Shown in pieces: positions 1 to 5,476 of a stretch of 5,476 bases of DNA (position 1 is the stretch's first letter; each line of letters begins with the position of its first letter). Source of the DNA: Rhodospirillaceae bacterium (GTDB taxonomy: Bacteria > Pseudomonadota > Alphaproteobacteria > Rhodospirillales > Magnetospirillaceae); contig DUZC01000133.1 in assembly GCA_013349735.1 (NCBI GenBank), forward strand, positions 1 through 5,476, in the 5' to 3' direction. Position numbers and translations under genes: made by a program. The notes beneath the pieces are model-generated. The model saw only the letters and a list, made by a program, of their open reading frames with translations, was not told the DNA's origin and searched no databases.

Positions 1-755
1 TTCCGCCCCAGGCTAAAGGCCAGCAGGCCTGGGAAAAATTCGCGGTGCCGGCGCCATCCCCAGCCGGCAGGCCGATGATCGCGATCATCATCGATGACAT
101 GGGGCTGGATCGGCGTCGTTCGGAGCGGGTGCTGCAACTTCCGGGGCCTTTGAGCATTTCCTTTATGTCTTATGCCGAGGACCTTGTTCGTCAAACGACT
201 GAGGCAAAGGCTCGCGGGCATGAATTGATGATGCATGTCCCGATGGAGCCACTGTCCGAGGAGGTAGATGCCGGGCCCGGGGTGTTGAGCGAGTCATCAT
301 CTGAGAGCGAGTTGCGCCAGCGCATCGTCAGCGATCTTGACCGATTTACCGGATATGTCGGGATCAATAATCACATGGGCAGTAAATTCACTGCCTTCGC
401 GCCGGGAATGCGGCTGCTGATGGCCGAATTGCATCGGCGTGGCTTGCTGTTCATCGATTCGATGACGACGGAACATAGTGTGGGAATGGCCCTGTCCCGT
501 CAGGCTGGCGTGCCATCGGCCGCCCGCAATGTTTTTCTCGACAATGACGCCGATATCGCATCCGTAAAAACGCAGCTTACCCGACTTGAAGATCTGGCGC
601 GGCATCAAGGCATGGCCGTCGCGATCGGTCATCCGCGCGATGCTACAATCGCTGCGTTGGCGGTCTGGTTGCCCAGTCTTGCGGAAAAGGGGCTGGTGCT
701 GGTGCCGGTTACGGCAATCGTAAGAAATCGAAGTAATCAGACAGTTGGCAGGTGA
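1..755 (+). CDS. Divergent polysaccharide deacetylase family protein (YibQ/DUF610), 3' part
   Basis: The reading frame is open from base 3 through the left edge, so this is the C-terminal 250 residues of a longer protein. The GTG at 45 is an internal valine codon, not a start. A short Pro/Gln/Ala-rich linker (about residues 1-24 of the fragment) leads into a domain matching the divergent polysaccharide deacetylase family (Polysacc_deac_2, COG2861). Visible family motifs are IIIDDMG (D31, D32), GHELMMHVPMEP (H73, H78), GINNHMGS (N122, N123, H124), FIDSMTT (D152) and AIGHP (H210). Related NodB-fold enzymes use such Asp and His residues to bind a metal and remove acetyl groups from envelope polysaccharide. 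The true substrate of this branch is unsettled. The missing N-terminus would be expected to carry a signal or membrane anchor, placing the domain in the periplasm; that is inference. The stop TGA at 753-755 overlaps the ribosome binding site of the next gene. Family assignment is strong; biochemical role is uncertain. Confidence 0.9.
   Translation, partial: PPQAKGQQAWEKFAVPAPSPAGRPMIAIIIDDMGLDRRRSERVLQLPGPLSISFMSYAEDLVRQTTEAKARGHELMMHVPMEPLSEEVDAGPGVLSESSSESELRQRIVSDLDRFTGYVGINNHMGSKFTAFAPGMRLLMAELHRRGLLFIDSMTTEHSVGMALSRQAGVPSAARNVFLDNDADIASVKTQLTRLEDLARHQGMAVAIGHPRDATIAALAVWLPSLAEKGLVLVPVTAIVRNRSNQTVGR
750..755 (+). promoter_or_regulatory. Ribosome binding site overlapping the upstream stop codon
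   Basis: AGGTGA at 750-755 lies four bases before the ATG at 760 and contains the TGA stop of the deacetylase gene. This supports ATG 760 as the start of the HMA protein, rather than the in-frame TTG at 745. It also suggests that ribosomes finishing the first gene help start the second. Confidence 0.6.
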
Positions 756-759
756 CGCG

Positions 760-960
760 ATGACCAAAATCTACAAAATCTCGGGGATGAGTTGCGGCGG
801 TTGTGTCCGTTCGGTGGAAAAGGCTCTCAAAGCGGCCGCGCCCGACGTGCAGGTCGAGGTCAGTCTTGATCAGGGAACGGTTGCCGTGGAGGGATTGTCC
901 GAAGCCTTGGTGGCCCAGGCCATTGAGGAGGCTGGTTTTACCTTTGAAGGAACGGCCTGA
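760..960 (+). CDS. Heavy-metal-associated (HMA) domain protein, CopZ-like copper chaperone
   Basis: This 66-residue protein is a single HMA (ferredoxin-like, beta-alpha-beta-beta-alpha-beta) domain. The metal site is GMSCGGC at residues 9-15, with ligands C12 and C15. It is followed by a helix (VRSVEKALKAA), two strands around VQVEVSLDQGTVAVEG, a second helix (SEALVAQAIEEAGF) and a short last strand. Known relatives of this size are cytosolic chaperones that hand Cu(I) to P1B-type ATPases or copper regulators; Zn or another soft metal cannot be excluded. I chose ATG 760 because it has a Shine-Dalgarno match four bases upstream and gives the usual MTKIYKISGMSC start. The TTG at 745 would add five residues inside the upstream gene. 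No copper ATPase or regulator is in the window, so its partner is unknown. Pairing with a polysaccharide deacetylase gives no obvious functional clue. The gene ends 6 bases from the convergent trpE stop. Confidence 0.9.
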   Translation: MTKIYKISGMSCGGCVRSVEKALKAAAPDVQVEVSLDQGTVAVEGLSEALVAQAIEEAGFTFEGTA

Positions 961-966
961 GATAGT

Positions 967-2490
967 TCATCCGCCCCGCCGGTTGGCAAAATTTACGGCC
1001 TCCTCGGCAGCGCGCAGAAGGGCGCGGGCTTTGTTCCAGCATTCCTCATGTTCCAGTTCGGGAACCGAATCCGCGACAATGCCTGCTCCGGCCTGGACCA
1101 CCATCTGTCCGTCTTTGACGAGCGCGGTTCTAAGGGCGATGCAGGTGTCCAAGGTGCCGTTGGCGGCAAAATAGCCAATGCATCCGGCATAAAAGCTTCG
1201 CCTTTCCGGTTCCAATTCGTCGATTATCTCCATGGCCCGCACCTTCGGCGCGCCAGAGACTGTTCCCGCCGGAAAGCCGGCAAACAGGGCGTCCATGGCA
1301 TCTTTGCCATCCGCTAAATGGCCTTCAACATTGGAAACAATGTGCATGACATGGGAATAGAGCTCGATAACCATTTTTTCGGTGACTTTGACGGAACCGA
1401 CACTGGCGACCCGGCCAACATCGTTGCGGCCCAGGTCTAACAGCATCAAATGCTCGGCCAATTCTTTGGGGTCAGCCAGTAACTCGGCCGCTAAAGCCTG
1501 ATCCTCGGCTTCATCGACACCCCGTTTGCGGGTGCCGGCGATGGGGCGGATCGTAACGATGTCATCGCGAAGTCTGACAAGAATTTCGGGGCTGGAGCCA
1601 ACCAAGGAAAAGCTGCCAAAATCAAGAAAAAACAAGAATGGGCTAGGATTGGTGCGACGGAGGGCTCGATAAAGAGCGAATGGGGGCAGACTAAAGGGAA
1701 CGCTGATGCGTTGCGACAGGACAACTTGAAAGATATCGCCGGCAAGAATGTAATCCTTGGCTCGATCAACCATCTTTTTAAAACTTTCCGCCGACATATT
1801 GGCGTTGGTTTCCCGCAAGGGCAGACCATCCGGCAGGCTGTCATGGCCATAGCGGAGCGAACGCTCAAAGTCGGCAACGATATCCGAAAGCCTTTCAAGC
1901 GCCTGGCTGAAGGCTGTGCGGGCATTGACACCCGCTTGCGGTCGAACCGGCGTAACCACAGTTACCGAATCATCCACATTGTCGAAAATTGCCATGACGG
2001 TCGGTCGCAGAAAAATGCCGTCCGGGATGTTCAGACGATCTGGATTGGCATCAGGCAGACGTTCTACAAGCCTGACCATGTCATAGCCCATATAGCCGAC
2101 CAGACCCGCCGCCATGGGCGGTAGACCCGGCGGCAAATCAACCGTTGATTCCGCAACAATGGCCCGCAAGGAAGCCAAAGCACCCTCTTTGGCGGCGACG
2201 GGGCAAGGGATAAAGGCTTCGTTGTCAAATCGGGCATGCCGGTTGACTTCCGCCAGATTTCCGCTGCAACGCCAAATCAAATCGGGCTTTAAACCAATAA
2301 ATGAATAGCGCCCGCGATTGGCACCACCTTCGACAGACTCAAGCAAAAAACTGTTGGGCTTGCCGTCAGCCAGTTTCAGCATTGCCGAGACTGGTGTTTC
2401 AAGGTCGGCCACCAGCTTGGTCCAGACCACTTGCGCCTGACCGGCCTGGTATCCCTGAGAAAATTTATCGAAATCGACGGCCGCTTTCAT
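967..2490 (-). CDS. trpE: Anthranilate synthase component I (TrpE)
   Basis: TrpE converts chorismate to anthranilate, the first committed step of tryptophan synthesis, in the cytosol. It uses ammonia delivered by the glutaminase subunit TrpG. The 507 residues match the usual family length of about 500. The N-terminal domain carries the tryptophan-binding motif LLESVEGG (49-56), and NPSPFLFFLDF (281-291) is the matching C-domain part of the feedback site, so allosteric inhibition by tryptophan is expected. The chorismate-binding core shows IRPIAGTR (314-321), HLMLLDLGRND (347-357), GTVSGAPKVRAMEII (409-423) and QAGAGIVADSVPELEHEE (466-483). Alanine at 318, where aminodeoxychorismate synthase PabB has a lysine in PIKGT, favours TrpE over PabB. 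The ATG at 2490 overlaps the ppiD stop as ATGA (2487-2490), with no strong Shine-Dalgarno before it, so translation is probably coupled to ppiD. No separate trp leader or attenuator fits in this junction. trpG, trpD and trpC do not follow directly: the next gene is convergent. Confidence 0.97.
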   Translation of the reverse strand: MKAAVDFDKFSQGYQAGQAQVVWTKLVADLETPVSAMLKLADGKPNSFLLESVEGGANRGRYSFIGLKPDLIWRCSGNLAEVNRHARFDNEAFIPCPVAAKEGALASLRAIVAESTVDLPPGLPPMAAGLVGYMGYDMVRLVERLPDANPDRLNIPDGIFLRPTVMAIFDNVDDSVTVVTPVRPQAGVNARTAFSQALERLSDIVADFERSLRYGHDSLPDGLPLRETNANMSAESFKKMVDRAKDYILAGDIFQVVLSQRISVPFSLPPFALYRALRRTNPSPFLFFLDFGSFSLVGSSPEILVRLRDDIVTIRPIAGTRKRGVDEAEDQALAAELLADPKELAEHLMLLDLGRNDVGRVASVGSVKVTEKMVIELYSHVMHIVSNVEGHLADGKDAMDALFAGFPAGTVSGAPKVRAMEIIDELEPERRSFYAGCIGYFAANGTLDTCIALRTALVKDGQMVVQAGAGIVADSVPELEHEECWNKARALLRAAEEAVNFANRRGG

Positions 2491-4367
2491 TTTTCGAACT
2501 GTTGGTCAATGGCGGCTGTGTTGATATGGACGCCCATTTCCTTATCTAATCCCGCCAAATATTGTTGAAGCAAATCTTCGCCAAGAGCGTCAGCCAGCTG
2601 CGCCCGGGTTTTGTTAAAATCCTGGGTCTCGGCTTTGATGTCGGCCGGTATAATCGCTTTTAACCTAGCCAAGACTTCGCCATCCGCAGTTTTGACCAAA
2701 GTGGTGTCGCCGGGTTTGCTTAACTTAAAGACCGCGCTGGCCAGTCCTCCGGCGACGCCTTGCGGATCATTGGTCCGTTTGAGAGGCGGGCTGGTCGAGG
2801 GGATCAGGGGACGAACCGCCTCAACCAGACTGTCGCCACGGCGTAAGCGGGCTTGCGCGGCTTCAGCTTGGCGGGCCGCTTCCTGCAGCTTGGCCTCTTG
2901 GCTCCAGGCCGCGAAAACCTGATCCTTGACCAAATCAAAGGGCTTCAACTGGGGGGCTGCGACATTTTCGACATGCAGAACAAAATAGCCGCTGCCGTCC
3001 TTGAATTGCGCCACCTCGCTATTCGAACCGGCACTGGTTTGAAAGGCCGTTTCGATAAACTCGGCGGCCATCGGCAGTCCCGGCACAGGCTTGCCGTCCG
3101 GCCCCAGGCCATGCCGATCGACGGCGGCGATTTTTAGGGGTTTGACGTTTACGCTGGCGGCCGCCTCGTCCATGCCGTTTCCGGCGCCGATCGCATCTTC
3201 AAGGGCGGTGGATTGCGCGTAAAGCCGGTTGGTTGCCTCTTCCTTTTTCAGATCACGGACAATCTGAGCGCGCATTTCAGCCAAGGGACGCGTTTTGCCC
3301 GGCGTGGTTGCGGATACGGCGACCACATGCCAGCCCAAGGGCGATTGCACAGGGCCGTAAAGACCTGGGGCGGCCGTGCCGAAGGCTGCGTCGGCCAAGG
3401 CCGGCAAGGGCAATTCCTGCTTGGTGACCCACCCCAAATCAATCAGGTCCAGTTTTGCCGCCTTGGCCGCGGCGGCAATGTTTCCTAACTTTTTGGCATC
3501 CTCAAGGAAGGCCAGGGCCTTACCCTGATCATCAAACAAAACCTGCTGCAGACTGCGCTTTTCACTGGTCTGAAATTCCCCGAGGCGCGCCTGATAAGCC
3601 CGTTCCACCGTCTGATCATCCGGTGAAAAGCCTTCAGCCAGCTCGGCGCTAAGCAGGACCACCGCCGTCAGCCCCCGCATTTCCGGGGACATGAATTTAG
3701 CCGAATTCGCCTTGTAGAAGTTTTCCAGAACTTTGTCGTCAGGGCGGGAAGGCATGGGCATCTTCTCAGCCGTGAAACTGACGGTTTCAGCAATCCGCTG
3801 TTCATGATGATAAACGAATAAAGGGCGCGCGACGGTTTCTGGGAAAACGGCGCCGTCGGCGATCAGGCGGACCAGCTGGTCGCGGGCGATATCCTGGCGC
3901 TTGGCATCCACAAATTGTTTGTCATTGGCAAAACCGGCCCTTTGCATGGCATGCAGGTAAACGGCCTTGTCAAAAACATGAAGCTGATTTTGGAAAGCAG
4001 GGGTTGCGGCAATGGTCCGGCGCAAGGTTTCGTCATCAGGTTCAAGCCATAAAGCTCTGGCATTTTGATCCATAAGGCTGCGCCAGACCATCTGGTCGAT
4101 GCTGCGCCTTAACAGGCCCATGGCCTTGGCCTGTTCAATGGACAGTTTGCCGCCGAAGGCAGGCGCCAGGCGCTCGAGGTCGCGATGGACTTGTTCAGCC
4201 ACTTCGCTGGCGGCAATGCTTTGTTTGCCGACGACAATAGCCGGGGTGGCTTCTGCCCTTAGGCGAATGACATCACCAATACCCCAGGAACTGAAAGCCA
4301 GAACCAGGATGCCGAAGAGAATTTTGATGAACCAGGTCTGGGAGGCTCTGCGGAAAGCGTCAAGCAT
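2487..4367 (-). CDS. ppiD: Membrane-anchored periplasmic folding factor, PpiD/SurA-type peptidyl-prolyl isomerase
   Basis: This 626-residue protein has the PpiD layout. A short basic N-terminus is followed by one membrane segment (about residues 12-31, WFIKILFGILVLAFSSWGIG). Next comes a SurA-like helical chaperone region (about 40-230), a PPIC/parvulin-like domain (about 265-355) and a long C-terminal region with an Ala/Gln/Glu-rich helix near 485-510. Family knowledge puts it in the inner membrane facing the periplasm, where PpiD binds proteins leaving the SecYEG translocon. The parvulin domain is degenerate. The usual histidine of the first strand appears replaced by Q275 in LQQVLF, while LGWV (321-324) and the terminal GWHVVAV (345-351, H347) remain, so chaperone rather than isomerase activity may dominate. 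The start is secure: a TGA lies in frame two codons upstream (4373-4371) and MLDAFRR is the typical family start. No clear Shine-Dalgarno precedes it. It is transcribed from the promoter at 4411-4439 and shares ATGA with trpE. Confidence 0.93.
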   Translation of the reverse strand: MLDAFRRASQTWFIKILFGILVLAFSSWGIGDVIRLRAEATPAIVVGKQSIAASEVAEQVHRDLERLAPAFGGKLSIEQAKAMGLLRRSIDQMVWRSLMDQNARALWLEPDDETLRRTIAATPAFQNQLHVFDKAVYLHAMQRAGFANDKQFVDAKRQDIARDQLVRLIADGAVFPETVARPLFVYHHEQRIAETVSFTAEKMPMPSRPDDKVLENFYKANSAKFMSPEMRGLTAVVLLSAELAEGFSPDDQTVERAYQARLGEFQTSEKRSLQQVLFDDQGKALAFLEDAKKLGNIAAAAKAAKLDLIDLGWVTKQELPLPALADAAFGTAAPGLYGPVQSPLGWHVVAVSATTPGKTRPLAEMRAQIVRDLKKEEATNRLYAQSTALEDAIGAGNGMDEAAASVNVKPLKIAAVDRHGLGPDGKPVPGLPMAAEFIETAFQTSAGSNSEVAQFKDGSGYFVLHVENVAAPQLKPFDLVKDQVFAAWSQEAKLQEAARQAEAAQARLRRGDSLVEAVRPLIPSTSPPLKRTNDPQGVAGGLASAVFKLSKPGDTTLVKTADGEVLARLKAIIPADIKAETQDFNKTRAQLADALGEDLLQQYLAGLDKEMGVHINTAAIDQQFEK

Positions 4368-4410
4368 GTATCATCTGACAGTGGAGAGGGCGAAAAATTG
4401 GCGAGGCGGC

Positions 4411-4439
4411 ATCATATTAGTGCTGGGACGGCTCGGCAA
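4411..4439 (-). promoter_or_regulatory. Predicted sigma70-type promoter for ppiD-trpE
   Basis: Read on the minus strand, TTGCCG (4439-4434) and TATGAT (4416-4411) are separated by exactly 17 bp. The -35 matches the TTGACA consensus at four of six bases and the -10 matches TATAAT at five of six. Initiation would fall near 4404, giving a leader of about 35-40 bases before the ppiD ATG at 4367. It is the best promoter-like sequence I found in the divergent intergenic region. It is a sequence match only, and an internal promoter for trpE inside ppiD is not excluded. Confidence 0.6.
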
Positions 4440-4452
4440 CGATGAAAAGGGT

Positions 4453-4477
4453 CATAGGAAAGCCTGCTTCTCCTATG
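4453..4477. repeat. 25-bp near-perfect inverted repeat upstream of tpiA
   Basis: CATAGGA (4453-4459) is mirrored exactly by TCCTATG (4471-4477). The inner bases AAGC (4460-4463) and GCTT (4466-4469) continue the symmetry around CT, with a single unpaired C at 4470. As RNA it could fold into a hairpin of seven plus three pairs with a four-base loop. As DNA it resembles an operator for a dimeric regulator. No T-run follows on either strand, so it is not a typical intrinsic terminator. The right arm contains TATGGT (4474-4479), a weak -10-like hexamer whose -35 partner is poor. The repeat ends 30 bases before the tpiA Shine-Dalgarno. Its function is unknown. Confidence 0.6.
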
Positions 4478-4507
4478 GTAAATCCTCTGAAGGACGAAAA
4501 GAAATCG

Positions 4508-4513
4508 AAGGAG
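4508..4513 (+). promoter_or_regulatory. Shine-Dalgarno sequence of tpiA
   Basis: AAGGAG lies ten bases before the ATG at 4524 within a purine-rich run. It is the strongest ribosome binding site in the window and fixes the tpiA start, agreeing with the conserved N-terminal AGNWKMN motif. Confidence 0.8.
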
Positions 4514-4523
4514 AGGGAAAATC

Positions 4524-5279
4524 ATGGTGCGCCGTCCATTGATTGCCGGGAACTGGAAAATGAACGGGTTGAAGGCTGACGCCGTTGCTTTGGCCAAGGG
4601 CATCGCCGGGCGTTGTCTGCCGCAGCCACCCCCGGTCGATCTTCTGGTCTGCCCGCCTGCGATCCTTATTGACCCGGTTGCTCAGGCGCTGGCGGGATCG
4701 CCCGTGGCGGTTGGCGGGCAGGATTGCCATACCCAGTCGTCCGGCGCCCATACAGGCGATATTGCGGCGGCCATGTTGCGGGATTTGGGGGCTAGCCATG
4801 TTATCCTTGGTCATTCCGAGCGGCGCACCGATCACGGCGAAACGGACGCTCTGGTGCGCGAGAAGGCGGTAGCGGCCCATCAGGCCGGTCTGGTGGCGAT
4901 AATTTGCATTGGCGAAACCGAAGCCGAACGGGATGCCGGCCAGGCCTTGGCGGTGGTTGGAAAACAATTTGAAGGGTCCTTGCCCCCGGGGGCGACCGCG
5001 GAAAATACGGTCATCGCCTATGAGCCGGTTTGGGCCATCGGGACCGGACGGACGCCCACATTGGCAGAAGTTGCAGAGGTGCATGGGGCGATTCGGGCCT
5101 TGGCAGGAAAACAACTTGGCGCGGCGGCACAACGCCTGCGCATTCTTTATGGTGGGTCGATGAAGCCCTCTAACGCCCGGGAATTATTGGCTTTAGCGGA
5201 TGTTGACGGAGGGCTGATCGGCGGCGCCAGTCTGAAGGTCGAGGATTTCATGGCCATCGCTCTATCAAGTAACGGCTGA
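4524..5279 (+). CDS. tpiA: Triosephosphate isomerase
   Basis: TpiA interconverts dihydroxyacetone phosphate and glyceraldehyde 3-phosphate in glycolysis and gluconeogenesis, as a cytosolic TIM-barrel dimer. The 251 residues match the family length, and every catalytic element is visible. AGNWKMNG (8-15) contains N10 and K12, ILGHSERR (94-101) contains the electrophile H97, and AYEPVWAIGTG (165-175) contains the base E167 and runs into flexible loop 6. YGGS (209-212) and LIGGASL (231-237) form the phosphate-binding part. The dimer-interface segment reads GAHTGDI (74-80), with Asp where many bacterial enzymes have Glu. A strong Shine-Dalgarno at 4508-4513 supports the start. It is divergent from ppiD across 156 bp and is followed after 66 bp by secG on the same strand, an order known in Alphaproteobacteria, so the two may be cotranscribed. 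A dyad at 4453-4477 could regulate it. Confidence 0.98.
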   Translation: MVRRPLIAGNWKMNGLKADAVALAKGIAGRCLPQPPPVDLLVCPPAILIDPVAQALAGSPVAVGGQDCHTQSSGAHTGDIAAAMLRDLGASHVILGHSERRTDHGETDALVREKAVAAHQAGLVAIICIGETEAERDAGQALAVVGKQFEGSLPPGATAENTVIAYEPVWAIGTGRTPTLAEVAEVHGAIRALAGKQLGAAAQRLRILYGGSMKPSNARELLALADVDGGLIGGASLKVEDFMAIALSSNG

Positions 5280-5306
5280 GCTCGGGCTTGCCATGCAGGT
5301 CGAGGA

Positions 5307-5320
5307 CGCCTAAAAAGGCG
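5307..5320. other. Short hairpin in the tpiA-secG spacer
   Basis: CGCCT (5307-5311) and AGGCG (5316-5320) can pair around an AAAA loop. The second arm also lies in the self-complementary octamer AGGCGCCT (5316-5323). The stem is only five pairs and no T-run follows, so it is at best a weak structure. It might modulate read-through or protect the mRNA end between tpiA and secG, but it could equally be chance. Confidence 0.3.
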
Positions 5321-5345
5321 CCTGAATTTAGATTGTGGTGAGTCC

Positions 5346-5476
5346 ATGTTGAATGTTCTGCTTGTCATCCATCTTCTGATCGCCCTGGCTTTGGTGGCGG
5401 TTATCCTGCTGCAGAGAAGCGAGGGGGGGGCTTTGGGGATCGGCGGCGGCGGCGGCGTAATGTCGGGGCGTGCCGC
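5346..5476 (+). CDS. secG: Protein-export membrane protein SecG, 5' part
   Basis: SecG is the small, non-essential subunit of the SecYEG translocon in the inner membrane; it assists SecA-driven protein export. Only 43 codons and two further bases are inside the window. The first membrane segment is about residues 2-22 (VLLVIHLLIALALVAVILL in its core), followed by the hallmark LLQRSEGGALGIGGGGG (21-37) and VMSGRA at the edge. This matches alphaproteobacterial SecG closely. The ATG at 5346 is preceded by the purine-rich GTGGTGAG (5335-5342), a modest ribosome binding site placed rather close to the start. The gene lies 66 bp after tpiA on the same strand. The second membrane segment and the variable C-terminal tail are cut off. 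An eight-base G run (5423-5430) and five tandem GGC codons (5442-5456) make this stretch prone to sequencing or replication slippage, but the frame is intact here. Confidence 0.93.
   Translation, partial: MLNVLLVIHLLIALALVAVILLQRSEGGALGIGGGGGVMSGRA

Noticed and set aside
45..47. GTG as the start of the deacetylase gene
   Set aside because: The frame is open upstream to the window edge with a plausible Pro/Gln-rich linker, and no Shine-Dalgarno precedes the GTG, so it is an internal valine codon.
745..747. TTG as the start of the HMA protein
   Set aside because: ATG 760 has a matching ribosome binding site at 750-755 and yields the usual family N-terminus; the TTG lies inside the upstream gene.
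297..767. 156-codon minus-strand frame opposite the deacetylase
   Set aside because: It has a low-complexity, Arg/His/Gln-rich composition with no domain, and it overlaps a well-supported gene entirely.
4398..4420. Plus-strand promoter for tpiA using TTGGCG and the AT-rich CATATTAG
   Set aside because: The spacing between the hexamers is only 9-11 bp, far too short for sigma70; the AT-rich part fits the minus-strand ppiD promoter much better.
4099..4542. 147-codon plus-strand frame from within ppiD across the intergenic region into tpiA
   Set aside because: It overlaps the conserved N-terminus of ppiD and the tpiA start in other frames and has no recognisable motif; it is a shadow frame.
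4473..5132. 219-codon open frame on the minus strand opposite tpiA
   Set aside because: It is antisense to a fully conserved tpiA, its translation shows no recognisable domain, and such long antisense frames are common in GC-rich genes.
5307..5330. Intrinsic terminator after tpiA
   Set aside because: The stem is only five pairs and is followed by CCTGAATTTA rather than a T-run, so termination here is not supported.

Overview
The window is a compact stretch of what looks like an alphaproteobacterial chromosome, moderately GC-rich by eye. The best clue to the organism is gene content and order. A ppiD-trpE pair lies on the minus strand, divergent from tpiA-secG on the plus strand, an arrangement familiar from Alphaproteobacteria. 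The SecG N-terminus and the PpiD anchor (MLDAFRR...WGIGD) also look alphaproteobacterial. A Rhodospirillales-like host is plausible but is only an impression. No mobile element, tRNA, rRNA, CRISPR array or phage gene was seen.

Left part (1-960, plus strand): the 3' end of a divergent polysaccharide deacetylase gene (YibQ/DUF610 family), open through the left edge. Four bases later comes a small heavy-metal-associated (HMA) domain protein with a CxxC metal site, resembling a copper chaperone. The ribosome binding site of the second gene overlaps the stop codon of the first, so the two are probably translationally coupled.

Middle (967-4367, minus strand): ppiD, a membrane-anchored periplasmic folding factor, followed by trpE, the large subunit of anthranilate synthase. 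They overlap by four bases (ATGA). trpE ends only 6 bases from the convergent HMA gene, so trpG, trpD and trpC do not directly follow it here.

Intergenic region (4368-4523): it separates the divergent ppiD and tpiA genes. It holds a good sigma70-type promoter for ppiD (TTGCCG, 17-bp spacer, TATGAT) and a striking 25-bp inverted repeat at 4453-4477 upstream of tpiA. The repeat is the least explained element in the window.

Right part (4524-5476, plus strand): tpiA (triosephosphate isomerase) with all catalytic residues and a strong Shine-Dalgarno sequence, then the first 43 codons of secG, cut by the right edge.

Functionally the window mixes central carbon metabolism (tpiA), tryptophan synthesis (trpE), protein export and periplasmic folding (secG, ppiD), envelope polysaccharide metabolism and metal handling. 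These are mostly housekeeping genes. I found no convincing novel multi-gene system. The points that merit a second look are the inverted repeat before tpiA, the isolated trpE, and a few translation-initiation oddities.
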